From JBDHXE01 sp035445085 (GTDB taxonomy: Bacteria; Bacteroidota; Ignavibacteria; Kapaibacteriales; UBA2268): a DNA stretch of 42,468 nucleotides. Numbering within the stretch: position 1 is the first letter of the stretch; every line of letters starts with the position of its first letter. A model generated the notes under the pieces. The model made no database searches and was not told where the DNA came from. It saw only the letters and a list, made by a program, of their open reading frames with translations. The DNA is taken from NCBI GenBank assembly GCA_035445085.1, contig DAOMQA010000020.1, positions 1 through 42,468 on the forward strand, written 5' to 3'. A program made the position numbers and the translations under genes. Shown here in pieces: positions 8,386 to 16,977 of this stretch.

Positions 8386-9354
8386 TTATTTTTTTATAAA
8401 TTTCTTCAAAAAGTTATCAACAGCATCTGCAACTTCGATAGAATGCAAGCCGTTATCGCCATCTTTCGAACGAATAACTACAAAATCATCAGAAAGAGGA
8501 TAAAACTTATTATAAAAGAAATCACTATTGCTATAAAGGGCAAAAATGCTTTTATTAAAAGCCGCAGCAATATGAACAATAGAAGTGTCTGGCGTTATTA
8601 CATAATCGCAGTAAGCAGTAATCGCCATTACATCTCTAATATTTGATGGTTGATGTAAAATTATCTCCGGGAAGGCAGACTTTATACTTTGTGCTTGTGC
8701 GTAATCACGTGGCATAAAATTTACTACTAAATTTTGCTTGTAAATACCTGTTTGCTTAACAAACTCTATCCATTTATCTACCTGCCACATTTTATGCTCG
8801 CCACTCGCAGACAGATTCAGTACAATATATTTACTATTTTGCGAAACAATATTATTTGTAGTTTTGCTAAACTGTTCATTTTCCCAAAAAAATAATTCTG
8901 GTCTTATGGGCGAATCTGGTAGTCTTATTCCTAATTCACCAAGGGCATTTACTCCAATTAACGAATGATGAATTATTTTATCAATAGTTTTTATATCTAT
9001 GTTAAAAATACGCTCTTTATGAGCTTCGTTAAACCCGATTTTATTTTCGGCACGTGCTATCTTGCCTAATATTCGACTTTCTGTAGAAAAGTGATCCCGC
9101 GGGTCTATCCAATATTTATAGTAATCTTTTCTAATATTATAAATGGTGGCGAAAATTTTACTTGGGGATTTATCAAACTTTATAATTCTATCAATATATG
9201 GGTTCGCCAATACTACTTCATAATTTTTCCTGCCCGCAAGTAAATGTAATTCTATATTAGGATACTTTTCCTTAATTAACCTAAAGGCTGGAGTAAATAG
9301 AATTAAATCTCCAAACCTACCAAGTTGCATTATTAAATACTTATCTTTATTCAT
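8386..9354 (-). CDS. Glycosyltransferase family 9 (ADP-heptose:LPS heptosyltransferase-like), copy 2
   Basis: 322 aa from ATG at 9354; a 15-base longer form would need a TTG at 9369. The N-terminal Rossmann domain opens with the GT9 signature MQLGRFGDLILFTPAFRLIK, and the C-terminal domain has CDYVITPDTSIVHIAAAF, the sugar-nucleotide site with the conserved D-T-S-x-x-H. GT9 enzymes add heptose or a related sugar to the LPS inner core at the cytoplasmic face of the inner membrane. The start overlaps the end of the previous GT9 gene by eight bases, so the two are coupled. The acceptor and exact sugar cannot be read from the sequence. Confidence 0.88.
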   Translation of the reverse strand: MNKDKYLIMQLGRFGDLILFTPAFRLIKEKYPNIELHLLAGRKNYEVVLANPYIDRIIKFDKSPSKIFATIYNIRKDYYKYWIDPRDHFSTESRILGKIARAENKIGFNEAHKERIFNIDIKTIDKIIHHSLIGVNALGELGIRLPDSPIRPELFFWENEQFSKTTNNIVSQNSKYIVLNLSASGEHKMWQVDKWIEFVKQTGIYKQNLVVNFMPRDYAQAQSIKSAFPEIILHQPSNIRDVMAITAYCDYVITPDTSIVHIAAAFNKSIFALYSNSDFFYNKFYPLSDDFVVIRSKDGDNGLHSIEVADAVDNFLKKFIKK

Positions 9355-10462
9355 ATAATTTATATTCAATCACAGCTTCCTCAAAACATTCTATTACTGC
9401 GTCTAAATGTATATTACTTAATGAATTCGTACCGGTTTTTATGACTTTTGCTGGAGAATGATACGGGGTCCATGGCATACCAGTTTCTTTTGTTCCACTA
9501 AATTGATACAAAGCAATACAAGGCACTTGAAAGGCAGCAGCTAAATGAACAGCGGCAGTATCAGGGCTTAATAAAATATCGCATTCTGCTATCATAGCAG
9601 CATAAACATTAAAATTCTCTGTAATAGGAGCGTTAAGGCTTGGAATTACATTTAAAATCTTCGCTACTACTTGCTTATATTGATTAGTATGAAATAATAC
9701 TATCTCAAAGCTCTTGTATGTTGTATCTAAATATTTTATAAATGAAATATAGTTATCAATCCCCCAAAATTTTGCTGTATTAGAGCCTGCTAAATTTATT
9801 CCTATTCTATATTTTGTATTTTTGTGCCCTAACAAGCTATTTGCTTCATTAACTTCTTGTTCTGCAAGTAAAAATTCTATATTTTCATTTATTTTATTAC
9901 TTTCTATATCGAATGGGAGTAAAAGTTGATTTATTCTATCCACTATATGTACTTTTAACTTTGGAGGTAATATAACTTCAAGATTATATTTATTCGTTTT
10001 TGCCTTTCGAAAGCCCAAAGAATATAAGGGCTTAATAAATTTGATTATAAAAGCATTAGTAGTAGATGGATTGTCTAACAAGTCAATAACTAAATCATAT
10101 TTTCGCTTTCTAAGCGAAAGAATTAATGGAATCATTTTCGAGAGTTTTTTAATATATATATATGTGTTATTTACAAAATTATCGCTACTTCTACGTGCAG
10201 CTATATTTTTGTCTGACAACAATATATCAATCACAACATTTGGATACTTCTTCCTTAAAGTTTTTAGTAATGGAGTGCTGACTAATAAGTCCCCAATTCT
10301 ATCATTGCGAATTAATAAAATCTTAGAATCATCAAAAAAGGCAAAACGCTCAATTTTCTTTTCAATTAAAACTGAATGTATATCTTTAAAAATAAAACGC
10401 TCTAGAACATCTTTAAAAAAATATTCTATCCTCTTTATTAACTTGTCTTTAGATTTTTCCAA
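9347..10462 (-). CDS. Glycosyltransferase family 9 (heptosyltransferase-like), copy 1
   Basis: 371 aa. The start must be a TTG at 10462: an in-frame TAA lies two codons upstream, and the next Met falls beyond the essential N-terminal motif. About 45 residues precede LLIRNDRIGDLLVSTPLLKT (49-68), where R-x-G-D is the GT9 signature; the donor-site motif CDILLSPDTAAVHLAAAF follows at about 310. It belongs to the ADP-heptose:LPS heptosyltransferase family. The 45-residue basic N-terminal extension is longer than in classical WaaC/WaaF proteins and may help membrane association. It lies 15 bases after the STAS gene. Confidence 0.87.
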   Translation of the reverse strand: MEKSKDKLIKRIEYFFKDVLERFIFKDIHSVLIEKKIERFAFFDDSKILLIRNDRIGDLLVSTPLLKTLRKKYPNVVIDILLSDKNIAARRSSDNFVNNTYIYIKKLSKMIPLILSLRKRKYDLVIDLLDNPSTTNAFIIKFIKPLYSLGFRKAKTNKYNLEVILPPKLKVHIVDRINQLLLPFDIESNKINENIEFLLAEQEVNEANSLLGHKNTKYRIGINLAGSNTAKFWGIDNYISFIKYLDTTYKSFEIVLFHTNQYKQVVAKILNVIPSLNAPITENFNVYAAMIAECDILLSPDTAAVHLAAAFQVPCIALYQFSGTKETGMPWTPYHSPAKVIKTGTNSLSNIHLDAVIECFEEAVIEYKLYE

Positions 10463-10477
10463 AACTTATTTGATTTA

Positions 10478-10834
10478 TTATTCTTCTTCTTTGCGAGCTT
10501 CAAGGGAAGCTAATGCCTCTTCAACATTATCATAAAATTCAAATACTTCATCAATTTTGGTCATATTCATTAAAGATCGCACAAACTCACCCACACCAAC
10601 TAAGGCTACCGGAATATCATATTCACTTAACTGCCTATTTGCTAGCAACAAAGCACCCAATCCAGAGCTATCTATGGCTTCAACACTAGACAAATTAATA
10701 ATAAGGGCATCTATATCTGGTTGCGACATTATTAGCATTCTTGCTTTTAAATCAGCAGAGATATTCGATTCGACCGTCTTATTTTTCAATTCAAATATTA
10801 CTATATTATCTTTGTGTTCAATTGTATAATTCAT
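10478..10834 (-). CDS. STAS-domain anti-sigma-factor antagonist (SpoIIAA-like)
   Basis: 118 aa, a single STAS domain. The phosphorylation loop IDSSGLGALLLANRQL is intact, with Ser57 aligning with the serine phosphorylated in SpoIIAA/RsbV. Strands (NIVIFELKNKTV, DALIINLSS, PVALVGVG) and the final helix with an acidic tail (LEARKEEE) fit the family. Such proteins bind an RsbW/SpoIIAB-type kinase and release its target when unphosphorylated. No such kinase is encoded nearby. It is the first gene of the minus-strand run that continues through two GT9 genes to an ECF sigma factor. ATG at 10834. Confidence 0.9.
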   Translation of the reverse strand: MNYTIEHKDNIVIFELKNKTVESNISADLKARMLIMSQPDIDALIINLSSVEAIDSSGLGALLLANRQLSEYDIPVALVGVGEFVRSLMNMTKIDEVFEFYDNVEEALASLEARKEEE

Positions 10835-10841
10835 ATTTTTG
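10811..10841 (+). promoter_or_regulatory. Bacteroidota-type promoter for the GT9-uvrA run
   Basis: TTTG at 10811-10814, a 19-base spacer, then TATTTTTG at 10834-10841. This matches the TTTG-N19-TAnnTTTG consensus recognised by the primary sigma factor of Bacteroidota. The start of transcription would fall near 10848, about 24 bases before the ATG at 10872. The element overlaps the first codons of the divergent STAS gene. Confidence 0.6.
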
Positions 10842-10864
10842 TTAGAGTAATTAATTTAAAAAAG

Positions 10865-10872
10865 CAAATATA
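10865..10872 (-). promoter_or_regulatory. Candidate -7 element for the STAS/sigma operon
   Basis: On the minus strand this reads TATATTTG, a full match to TAnnTTTG, about 30 bases before the STAS start codon. The nearest TTG upstream is 24 bases away instead of 19, so the -33 part is poor. Confidence 0.35.
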
Positions 10873-11930
10873 TGAAATTTATAACGTTCGATAAAACAAC
10901 AAAAGTAAAATTTCTGATTATTAGGCTATCATCAATGGGTGATATTGTTCTTACTACTAAGTTAATTAGAAATATTAAATTGAACTATCCGAACTCAGAA
11001 ATATATTTTGTTTGCAATCATGAATATATAGATATACTAAAATATAATATTTACATTGATAAATTAGGTTCTTATACAAAAAATAGTAGCGAAAATATCA
11101 CTAAGCTAAAAGATGATATTGAAGCTTTTGCTCCAGACTTGGCTATCGATTTGCAAAGCAATACAAGAAGCAAACACTTATTAAGCAACATTCATCATAT
11201 AGTATCTTACGACAAGCGACGGTTATATAAGCTAATGTTAGTTTATACAAAGCATATAAATCAACAATTAAACATACCTATACCAGAAATATACAGCAAA
11301 GCTATTAAACTTGTATTGCCAGACTTTGAAGAAGACGATAAAGGTTTAGAATTTTGGATAGAAAGCGATAAATTAAAAGAGCAGTATACACCATTTTATA
11401 AGAATTATAGCGAGATTAAGCAACTAAGAATTGCTGTTGCGCCAGGAGCACACTTTAAAACAAAACAATGGCTACCAGAATATTTTATTGAATTAATAAA
11501 TTTACTAAAACTCAAATACGACTGCAATATTATAATACTTGGTGGGAAAAGTGAGTACGATTTGTGCACATATATTTCAAACAAAACTAATAGTCCCAGC
11601 TATGCGGGGCAAACAAGTATTTATGAAAGTGCTAAGTTAATTGATGAGTGTAACTTGATGATTTGTAATGATACTGGACTTATGCATATAGCCGCAGCAC
11701 GGCAAATTCCCGTAGCAGTATTTTTTGGTTCATCTGTTCAAGAATTAGGGTTTACTCCATACAAGGTAGCAAATATCATTCTCGAACAAAAGCTTTGGTG
11801 CAGACCTTGTAGCCACATTGGCAGGAAAAAATGTCCACTCTTACATTTTAATTGTATGAAAAAAACGACTCCTAAATTTGCTTTTGATAAAATAATACGT
11901 CTAATTAATAATCTATACAAGATTGATTAA
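10872..11930 (+). CDS. Glycosyltransferase family 9 (heptosyltransferase-like), copy 3
   Basis: 352 aa. The N-terminal signature FLIIRLSSMGDIVLTTKL (S-x-G-D) and the C-terminal CNDTGLMHIAAARQIPVAVF, with the conserved D-T-G-x-x-H of the donor site, place it in GT9. The C-terminal cysteine-rich stretch (CRPCSHIGRKKCPLLHFNC) resembles the end of WaaF-type heptosyltransferases. It is the third GT9 within 3.5 kb but on the opposite strand, led by the clear promoter at 10811-10841, and it is followed 17 bases later by uvrA. It is probably an LPS inner-core enzyme; the sugar and acceptor are unknown. Confidence 0.9.
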   Translation: MKFITFDKTTKVKFLIIRLSSMGDIVLTTKLIRNIKLNYPNSEIYFVCNHEYIDILKYNIYIDKLGSYTKNSSENITKLKDDIEAFAPDLAIDLQSNTRSKHLLSNIHHIVSYDKRRLYKLMLVYTKHINQQLNIPIPEIYSKAIKLVLPDFEEDDKGLEFWIESDKLKEQYTPFYKNYSEIKQLRIAVAPGAHFKTKQWLPEYFIELINLLKLKYDCNIIILGGKSEYDLCTYISNKTNSPSYAGQTSIYESAKLIDECNLMICNDTGLMHIAAARQIPVAVFFGSSVQELGFTPYKVANIILEQKLWCRPCSHIGRKKCPLLHFNCMKKTTPKFAFDKIIRLINNLYKID

Positions 11931-11947
11931 TAGCTTATTTAAAATAT

Positions 11948-14734
11948 ATGTCTGATAATAAAAAAGTAATATCTATCAAAGGTGCAAAGGTTCACAATCT
12001 AAAAGATGTAAGTATTGATATTTACCGAAATAAACTTACAGTTATTAGTGGCGTGAGCGGTTCTGGTAAATCATCTTTAGCTTTTGATACATTATACGCC
12101 GAGGGTCAAAGAAGGTTTGTAGAGTCCTTATCCAGCTATGCAAGGCAATTTTTAGAACGCATGGCAAAGCCAGATTGCGAATCTATTATTGGTATCCCAC
12201 CAGCAATAGCTATACAACAGAACACATTTGCACGTAACCCGCGCTCTACTGTTGGAACAACTACTGAAATATATGACTTTTTTAGGCTGCTCTTTGGTCG
12301 TATTGGGCAGACGATATGCTATTCTTGTGGCAAAGTCGTAAAAAAAGACAATACAAGCAATGTCTTGAAATCATTAGAGCAATTAGAAGATGGCGAAAAA
12401 ATATACATATCATTTGCAATTAATAATAAAGACTATAATTCCGAAGTTTTAGCCCAGAATTTAAAAGAAAAAGGCTTTTTTAGGGTAATTAACAACACTG
12501 ATTATACATTATTTGAAATTGATGAAATTGAAGACGATATAAAGATTAGCTTTGAACATTTTTGGGTGCTTGTAGATAGAGCAATTTATAGAAATGATAA
12601 GGAAACATTAAATAGAATAGCAGATTCACTTGATTTAGCCTTCAAGAATGGTAATGGCACAATACAAATAATTCGATTAAATACTCACGAAGTATTGAAA
12701 TTTTCATCTGCCTATGAATGTGCAGATTGTGAAATAATTTATGAAGAACCAGACCCTAAGCTATTTTCATTTAACAACCCTCAAGGTGCCTGCCATAAGT
12801 GTCAAGGATTTGGTAGAACTGTTGGGATAGATGAAGATTTAGTTGTTCCAGATAAATCAATAAGTATTCGCAAAGGGGCTATACATCCTTTCAAAACTGA
12901 CGTAGGAACTGGTTACCAGCGAGATTTATTAAACTACTGCCTAATAAAGCATATTGACCCTGATATTCCTTATTCCGCACTTACTGATAAGCAATTAGAA
13001 TTAATATGGGAAGGGGACAGCAAGACCGGATTTAATGGTATTAATGGATTTTTTGAGACAATAGAAGACAAAAGTTTTAAGCTGAGCTATCGTGTTATTT
13101 TAACAAGATATAGAGCATATACAAAGTGTAGAAGCTGCGGAGGTTCTAGGTTAAGGACATCAGCAAGGCAAGTATATGTAGCTGGCAAAAACATTCCAGA
13201 GTTAGTTGAGCTACCGCTTGGCAAATTATTTGATTTTTTTAGAAATATCAAATTAACTGAATTTGAGAACGAAGTGGTTGAACAGTTGTTAAGCGAAATT
13301 AATTGGCGATTAGGCTTACTTGTAGAAATTGGTTTAGAATACCTTAATTTATCCCGCTTGTCGCATACACTCTCTGGCGGAGAATCTCAAAGAATAAATT
13401 TATCTACAGCCTTAGGTTCGTCGTTAGTTGGAACATTATATGTATTAGATGAACCTTCAATAGGCTTACATTCACGAGATACAGAGCGTTTACTAAACAT
13501 TCTATTTAAATTAAGAAATTTGGGCAATACAGTAGTAGTAGTAGAACATGACCCAGATGTAATTAGACGGGCAGATAGAATTGTAGATATAGGTCCAAAA
13601 GCGGGAAGTTTTGGCGGAGAAGTAGTATTTGATGGTACTTTTGACGAACTATTACAAAATACAGACTCAATTACTGCCCAGTATATAACAGGTAAGAAAA
13701 AAATTGAGAAACCCAATAAAAGAAGAGTAGGCAATTCGAAAAGCCTTGCTATAATAAAAGCAAAAGAAAACAACCTCAAAATCGATAGAATAGACATACC
13801 TTTAGGAAGGTTAGTAGTCGTTACAGGCGTTTCTGGTTCAGGCAAAAGTACCTTAATCAATGATATTCTTTATGCTTCACTCAAAAAAATGAGAGGTGGC
13901 TATCAAGGTACAGTAGGCAAACACGAGGCAATTTTGGGATACACCTTTTTCCAACATATAGAGATGGTAGACCAGACAAAAATCGGCACTTCTTCGCGTT
14001 CTACGCCTGCTACATATACCAAAGCCTTTGATTATATTAGAGAACTTTTTGCAAATACACAAGCTGGGAGGCAATTAGGTGTAAAAGCGGGATACTTTTC
14101 TTTTAATGTTCCGGGTGGGCGTTGCGATGCTTGCGAAGGCGAAGGCGTACAAACAATAGATATGCAATTTTTGCCCGATGTAACGCTACTATGTGATACT
14201 TGTAAAGGTAGCCGATACAAAAAGGAGGCAACTAATATTCTTTATAGAAACAAATCTATAGTTGATGTATTAGAGATGACTATTGATGAGGCGATTGAAT
14301 TCTTTGCAGACCAGAATAAGATAGTTTCTAAACTGCAGACTTTAAACCAAGTAGGATTGGGGTATCTAAAACTGGGGCAACCTTCGTCGATGCTTTCGGG
14401 TGGCGAATCTCAAAGGATTAAATTAGCAGGGCACCTAGACATTAATGATAATGAAGAAACTTTATTTATCTTTGACGAACCGACTACTGGACTACATTTA
14501 GACGATATTGCAAAATTAATAGATAGCTTTAATAAATTAGCTGATAATGGTCATTCATTAATAATAATTGAACATAATTTAGCAGTAATTGAAGCGGCCG
14601 ATTTTATCATTGATTTGGGACCGGAAGGTGGCATAGGTGGAGGCAAGGTAATAGCTACTGGCACCCCCGAAGATATAATCAAAAAGGATACTTATACTAG
14701 CATCGCTTTACGTGAATATATTTCAAAATTATAA
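11948..14734 (+). CDS. uvrA: Excinuclease ABC subunit A
   Basis: 928 aa, the usual UvrA length. It has two ABC-type ATPase modules: Walker A GVSGSGKSS (35-43) and GVSGSGKST (about 626), signatures LSGGESQRINLS (about 474) and LSGGESQRIKLA (about 816), and Walker B VLDEPSIGLH (about 497) and IFDEPTTGLH (about 840). The zinc sites are present: C124/C127 with a later CHKC (GACHKCQGFG), and CDACEGEGVQ to CDTCKGS at about 725-755. UvrA dimers with UvrB find bulky DNA lesions and start nucleotide excision repair in the cytoplasm. No part is missing. It sits between a GT9 gene and two small genes in one direction with short gaps. Confidence 0.98.
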   Translation: MSDNKKVISIKGAKVHNLKDVSIDIYRNKLTVISGVSGSGKSSLAFDTLYAEGQRRFVESLSSYARQFLERMAKPDCESIIGIPPAIAIQQNTFARNPRSTVGTTTEIYDFFRLLFGRIGQTICYSCGKVVKKDNTSNVLKSLEQLEDGEKIYISFAINNKDYNSEVLAQNLKEKGFFRVINNTDYTLFEIDEIEDDIKISFEHFWVLVDRAIYRNDKETLNRIADSLDLAFKNGNGTIQIIRLNTHEVLKFSSAYECADCEIIYEEPDPKLFSFNNPQGACHKCQGFGRTVGIDEDLVVPDKSISIRKGAIHPFKTDVGTGYQRDLLNYCLIKHIDPDIPYSALTDKQLELIWEGDSKTGFNGINGFFETIEDKSFKLSYRVILTRYRAYTKCRSCGGSRLRTSARQVYVAGKNIPELVELPLGKLFDFFRNIKLTEFENEVVEQLLSEINWRLGLLVEIGLEYLNLSRLSHTLSGGESQRINLSTALGSSLVGTLYVLDEPSIGLHSRDTERLLNILFKLRNLGNTVVVVEHDPDVIRRADRIVDIGPKAGSFGGEVVFDGTFDELLQNTDSITAQYITGKKKIEKPNKRRVGNSKSLAIIKAKENNLKIDRIDIPLGRLVVVTGVSGSGKSTLINDILYASLKKMRGGYQGTVGKHEAILGYTFFQHIEMVDQTKIGTSSRSTPATYTKAFDYIRELFANTQAGRQLGVKAGYFSFNVPGGRCDACEGEGVQTIDMQFLPDVTLLCDTCKGSRYKKEATNILYRNKSIVDVLEMTIDEAIEFFADQNKIVSKLQTLNQVGLGYLKLGQPSSMLSGGESQRIKLAGHLDINDNEETLFIFDEPTTGLHLDDIAKLIDSFNKLADNGHSLIIIEHNLAVIEAADFIIDLGPEGGIGGGKVIATGTPEDIIKKDTYTSIALREYISKL

Positions 14735-14746
14735 ATATATAAGGTT

Positions 14747-15088
14747 ATGGATAAATCAGAAATAAAAGAATTAGCTAAGGCTATAGTCTTAGAAATGGAC
14801 GATATGCACTCCGCAGAGCTTGCACCGAAATGGGAGGGTAGCTCTCTCTTTTTTGTGCCTAAAGATAAAAACTTACAAGACCAAGAAATGCCTATTGACA
14901 GGTTACTACACAAAATAGTAATGGTACGCGACAACTTACGTGTTTTAGAACAACAAATCAACTCAAGTAGCTCGTTAAGTGAAGGGGAAAAGGTTAAATT
15001 ACAAGGGTATATTACCAAATGTTATGGCTCGCTTACTTCTTTTAACTTTCTTTTTTATCAAGATTACGACAAATTTACATCTAAATAG
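14747..15088 (+). CDS. Conserved hypothetical protein downstream of uvrA
   Basis: 113 aa, soluble, no signal peptide. It starts 12 bases after uvrA. The sequence has three parts: an acidic N-terminal helix, a KWEGGS-like strand (KWEGSSLFFVPKD) with a QEMPIDRLLHKIVMVRDNLR helix, and a second helix (LSEGEKVKLQGYITKCYGSL). From memory, proteins of this pattern occur in Chlorobi/Ignavibacteria relatives without known function. The R-D-x-L-R-V-L-E-Q-Q helix suggests self-association. The single cysteine is not in a motif. Co-transcription with uvrA may be incidental. Confidence 0.75.
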   Translation: MDKSEIKELAKAIVLEMDDMHSAELAPKWEGSSLFFVPKDKNLQDQEMPIDRLLHKIVMVRDNLRVLEQQINSSSSLSEGEKVKLQGYITKCYGSLTSFNFLFYQDYDKFTSK

Positions 15089-15099
15089 GAATAAGCAAT

Positions 15100-15699
15100 A
15101 TGAACAAGCATTTATTAATCGCTATTTTTAGTATCATTGCCATACTAGTTCCACTAAACCAATTAAGCGCTCAGCAAGAAATAATTGATAAAATGCAAGC
15201 GGATCTAACAAGTTATAGCAAAGCCTTTAATGACCATAATTGGGTTGAATTGGTTGAATTTTTATATCCTAAACTTTTTGAATTTAATTCAAAAGAATCT
15301 ACTATTGCAGAAATGTCTAAGCCCGATAACACTGGATTAACGATGAAGATGAATGATATGAAAATTATAAAAATATCTAAGCCGATACATAATAATAATG
15401 AAATTTTATATCACCTCTTTTATAATGTTACTTTAAATGTACTTATCGACGCTTCTTTTATACCACAGGTAGAGATGATGCATAATATGTTTAAGAGCGA
15501 GTACGGCAAAGATAACGTAACATTTGATAAAAATACTAACCGTTTTAAAATTAAAGCTACTTTAAGAATGTTAGCAATCACCCAAAATGAAGGTAAAAGC
15601 TACTATTATTTAGACAATGAAAAAGGGAATAATGAATTTCTTAGCACCCTTTTCGACAAAACAGTTGTACAAGAAATTTTAAAAGCAGAAAAAGAGTAG
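15100..15699 (+). CDS. Secreted protein of unknown function
   Basis: 199 aa with a Sec signal peptide (hydrophobic 6-23, cleavage near LSAQ). The mature part begins with a helix (IIDKMQADLTSYSKAFNDHNW) and continues with alternating strands, which is compatible with a small alpha+beta (NTF2/SnoaL-like) fold, though I see no diagnostic residues. AGGA at 15087-15090 lies before the ATG at 15100. Last gene of the GT9-uvrA run, 11 bases after the previous stop. No cysteine in the mature part, so no disulfide or haem role. Confidence 0.7.
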   Translation: MNKHLLIAIFSIIAILVPLNQLSAQQEIIDKMQADLTSYSKAFNDHNWVELVEFLYPKLFEFNSKESTIAEMSKPDNTGLTMKMNDMKIIKISKPIHNNNEILYHLFYNVTLNVLIDASFIPQVEMMHNMFKSEYGKDNVTFDKNTNRFKIKATLRMLAITQNEGKSYYYLDNEKGNNEFLSTLFDKTVVQEILKAEKE

Positions 15700-15713
15700 T
15701 AATTTATAAATAT

Positions 15714-16148
15714 TTAGTTATCTAAATGGTACTTCGTTATATACCAAAGGCTATCAATTTTTTTGGTGTATACCGTCATATATTTTATTAAATCTAATTC
15801 TATCTTAAATTGAACTATCATATCATTTAAGGTGTCAGCTTTTATATTAGTGATAGGTATATTTTGTATATTTCGCCTTAGCATATCGACATTATAAGAC
15901 AGCAAATATCTATCATAAGCTAATATAGTAGTTCCTTCGGGATTAGCTAACAAATCACTTGCAGCATAGGCGTTATTACTATCAATTTCTGTTTTGAATA
16001 GTAAGTAAGCACCCAGAGGGCTTTCTTGGTTCTGGTTAATCACAACCTTTTTTTTGATTGGAAATCTATTGCCGATAGTAATAATTTCGCAGGCACTCAT
16101 TGAGAGCAATACTAATATTAATAAAATTATATGTATATTAATCTTCAT
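15714..16148 (-). CDS. Small lipoprotein of unknown function
   Basis: 144 aa. The signal peptide ends in a lipobox (SMSAC, Cys20). The mature part holds an NTF2-like order of elements (a YLLFKTEIDSNNAYAASDLL helix, then strands to DSLWYITKYHLDN), but no family-specific residue is visible. Its first 11 bases overlap the end of the alpha/beta hydrolase gene, so it is translated with it. It converges on the secreted protein gene ending at 15699. Confidence 0.7.
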   Translation of the reverse strand: MKINIHIILLILVLLSMSACEIITIGNRFPIKKKVVINQNQESPLGAYLLFKTEIDSNNAYAASDLLANPEGTTILAYDRYLLSYNVDMLRRNIQNIPITNIKADTLNDMIVQFKIELDLIKYMTVYTKKIDSLWYITKYHLDN

Positions 16149-16977
16149 TAAAAAAATCTAAAGTTTTATTTACTAAAGAGCGTAAATATTTATTTTCACC
16201 AACCAACGGGTGCGACGCCGAAAAAGTATGCCCCGTGCCTTCGATGACGAATAATTCTTTATTATCTTTATAACTACCAGCATCGTAAAGTTGCTTAGCA
16301 TCCGTTAATTTAGCAACCATATCATTTTGTGCTTGTATTACAAGGTATTTACCTTTGTATTTATTTATACTTTCCAAAACTATATTTTGTGGAAAATTCT
16401 TTTCTTTATCATCAACATAGCTATAGTTTAATTTCAATATTTGCTCGCTTCCATCCATTCTAATTTCAGTAAAACCTCTTTCTCGCCAAGCCAGTTTTTG
16501 CCTTTCAGTATTTCTTTCAAACTGGGAAACAGCTGCTAAGCTTACTATTTTATCAATGTGAACTTTGCTACTCAATAGATAGCTTAAAGCTCCTCCCATA
16601 GAATGCCCGATACAAAATATTCTGTCGTCCCAAATATCTTTAATATTTACATCATTGATGAAATTCTCTTCACAAACATATTGGTATATATTCTGGCAGT
16701 CTTGGAAGTGGGATGAAATTGTTTGATTGGCAAACGTTTCACTATCATAAATTAATTTATCAGAATCAATAATTCCATTTTTAGAATAGTCGATATTTAT
16801 TACATTGTAATTATGAAGGGCTAATTTATCGCAGATATATGGAATAAAACCCCAATTACGAAAAACCTTAAAGCCGTGAAAAAAAAATATAAAGGGCATT
16901 TTACTGCCCTTATTATATCTTAAATCACCTTTAACTTTACCATTGTCAAAGTTAAGTTCAAAATATTCTTTTATCAT
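16138..16977 (-). CDS. Alpha/beta hydrolase (serine hydrolase/esterase-like)
   Basis: 279 aa, no signal peptide. The nucleophile elbow GHSMGG has Ser126; the oxyanion strand FFFHGFKVF is at 31-39; Asp219 (IQAQNDMVAKL) and His250 (EGTGHTFSASHP) complete the triad in the right order. The domain matches cytoplasmic dienelactone-hydrolase/acyl-peptidase-like hydrolases (Hydrolase_4 type). The substrate is unknown. It overlaps the M28 peptidase gene by four bases (ATGA) and the next lipoprotein by eleven. Confidence 0.88.
   Translation of the reverse strand: MIKEYFELNFDNGKVKGDLRYNKGSKMPFIFFFHGFKVFRNWGFIPYICDKLALHNYNVINIDYSKNGIIDSDKLIYDSETFANQTISSHFQDCQNIYQYVCEENFINDVNIKDIWDDRIFCIGHSMGGALSYLLSSKVHIDKIVSLAAVSQFERNTERQKLAWRERGFTEIRMDGSEQILKLNYSYVDDKEKNFPQNIVLESINKYKGKYLVIQAQNDMVAKLTDAKQLYDAGSYKDNKELFVIEGTGHTFSASHPLVGENKYLRSLVNKTLDFFNED

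Noticed and set aside
10041..10535. Plus-strand 164-residue frame opposite the GT9 gene
   Set aside because: No recognisable domain, and the minus-strand GT9 and STAS frames fully explain the region.
13387..13860. Minus-strand 157-residue frame inside uvrA
   Set aside because: uvrA is continuous with all motifs; this is an antisense shadow.
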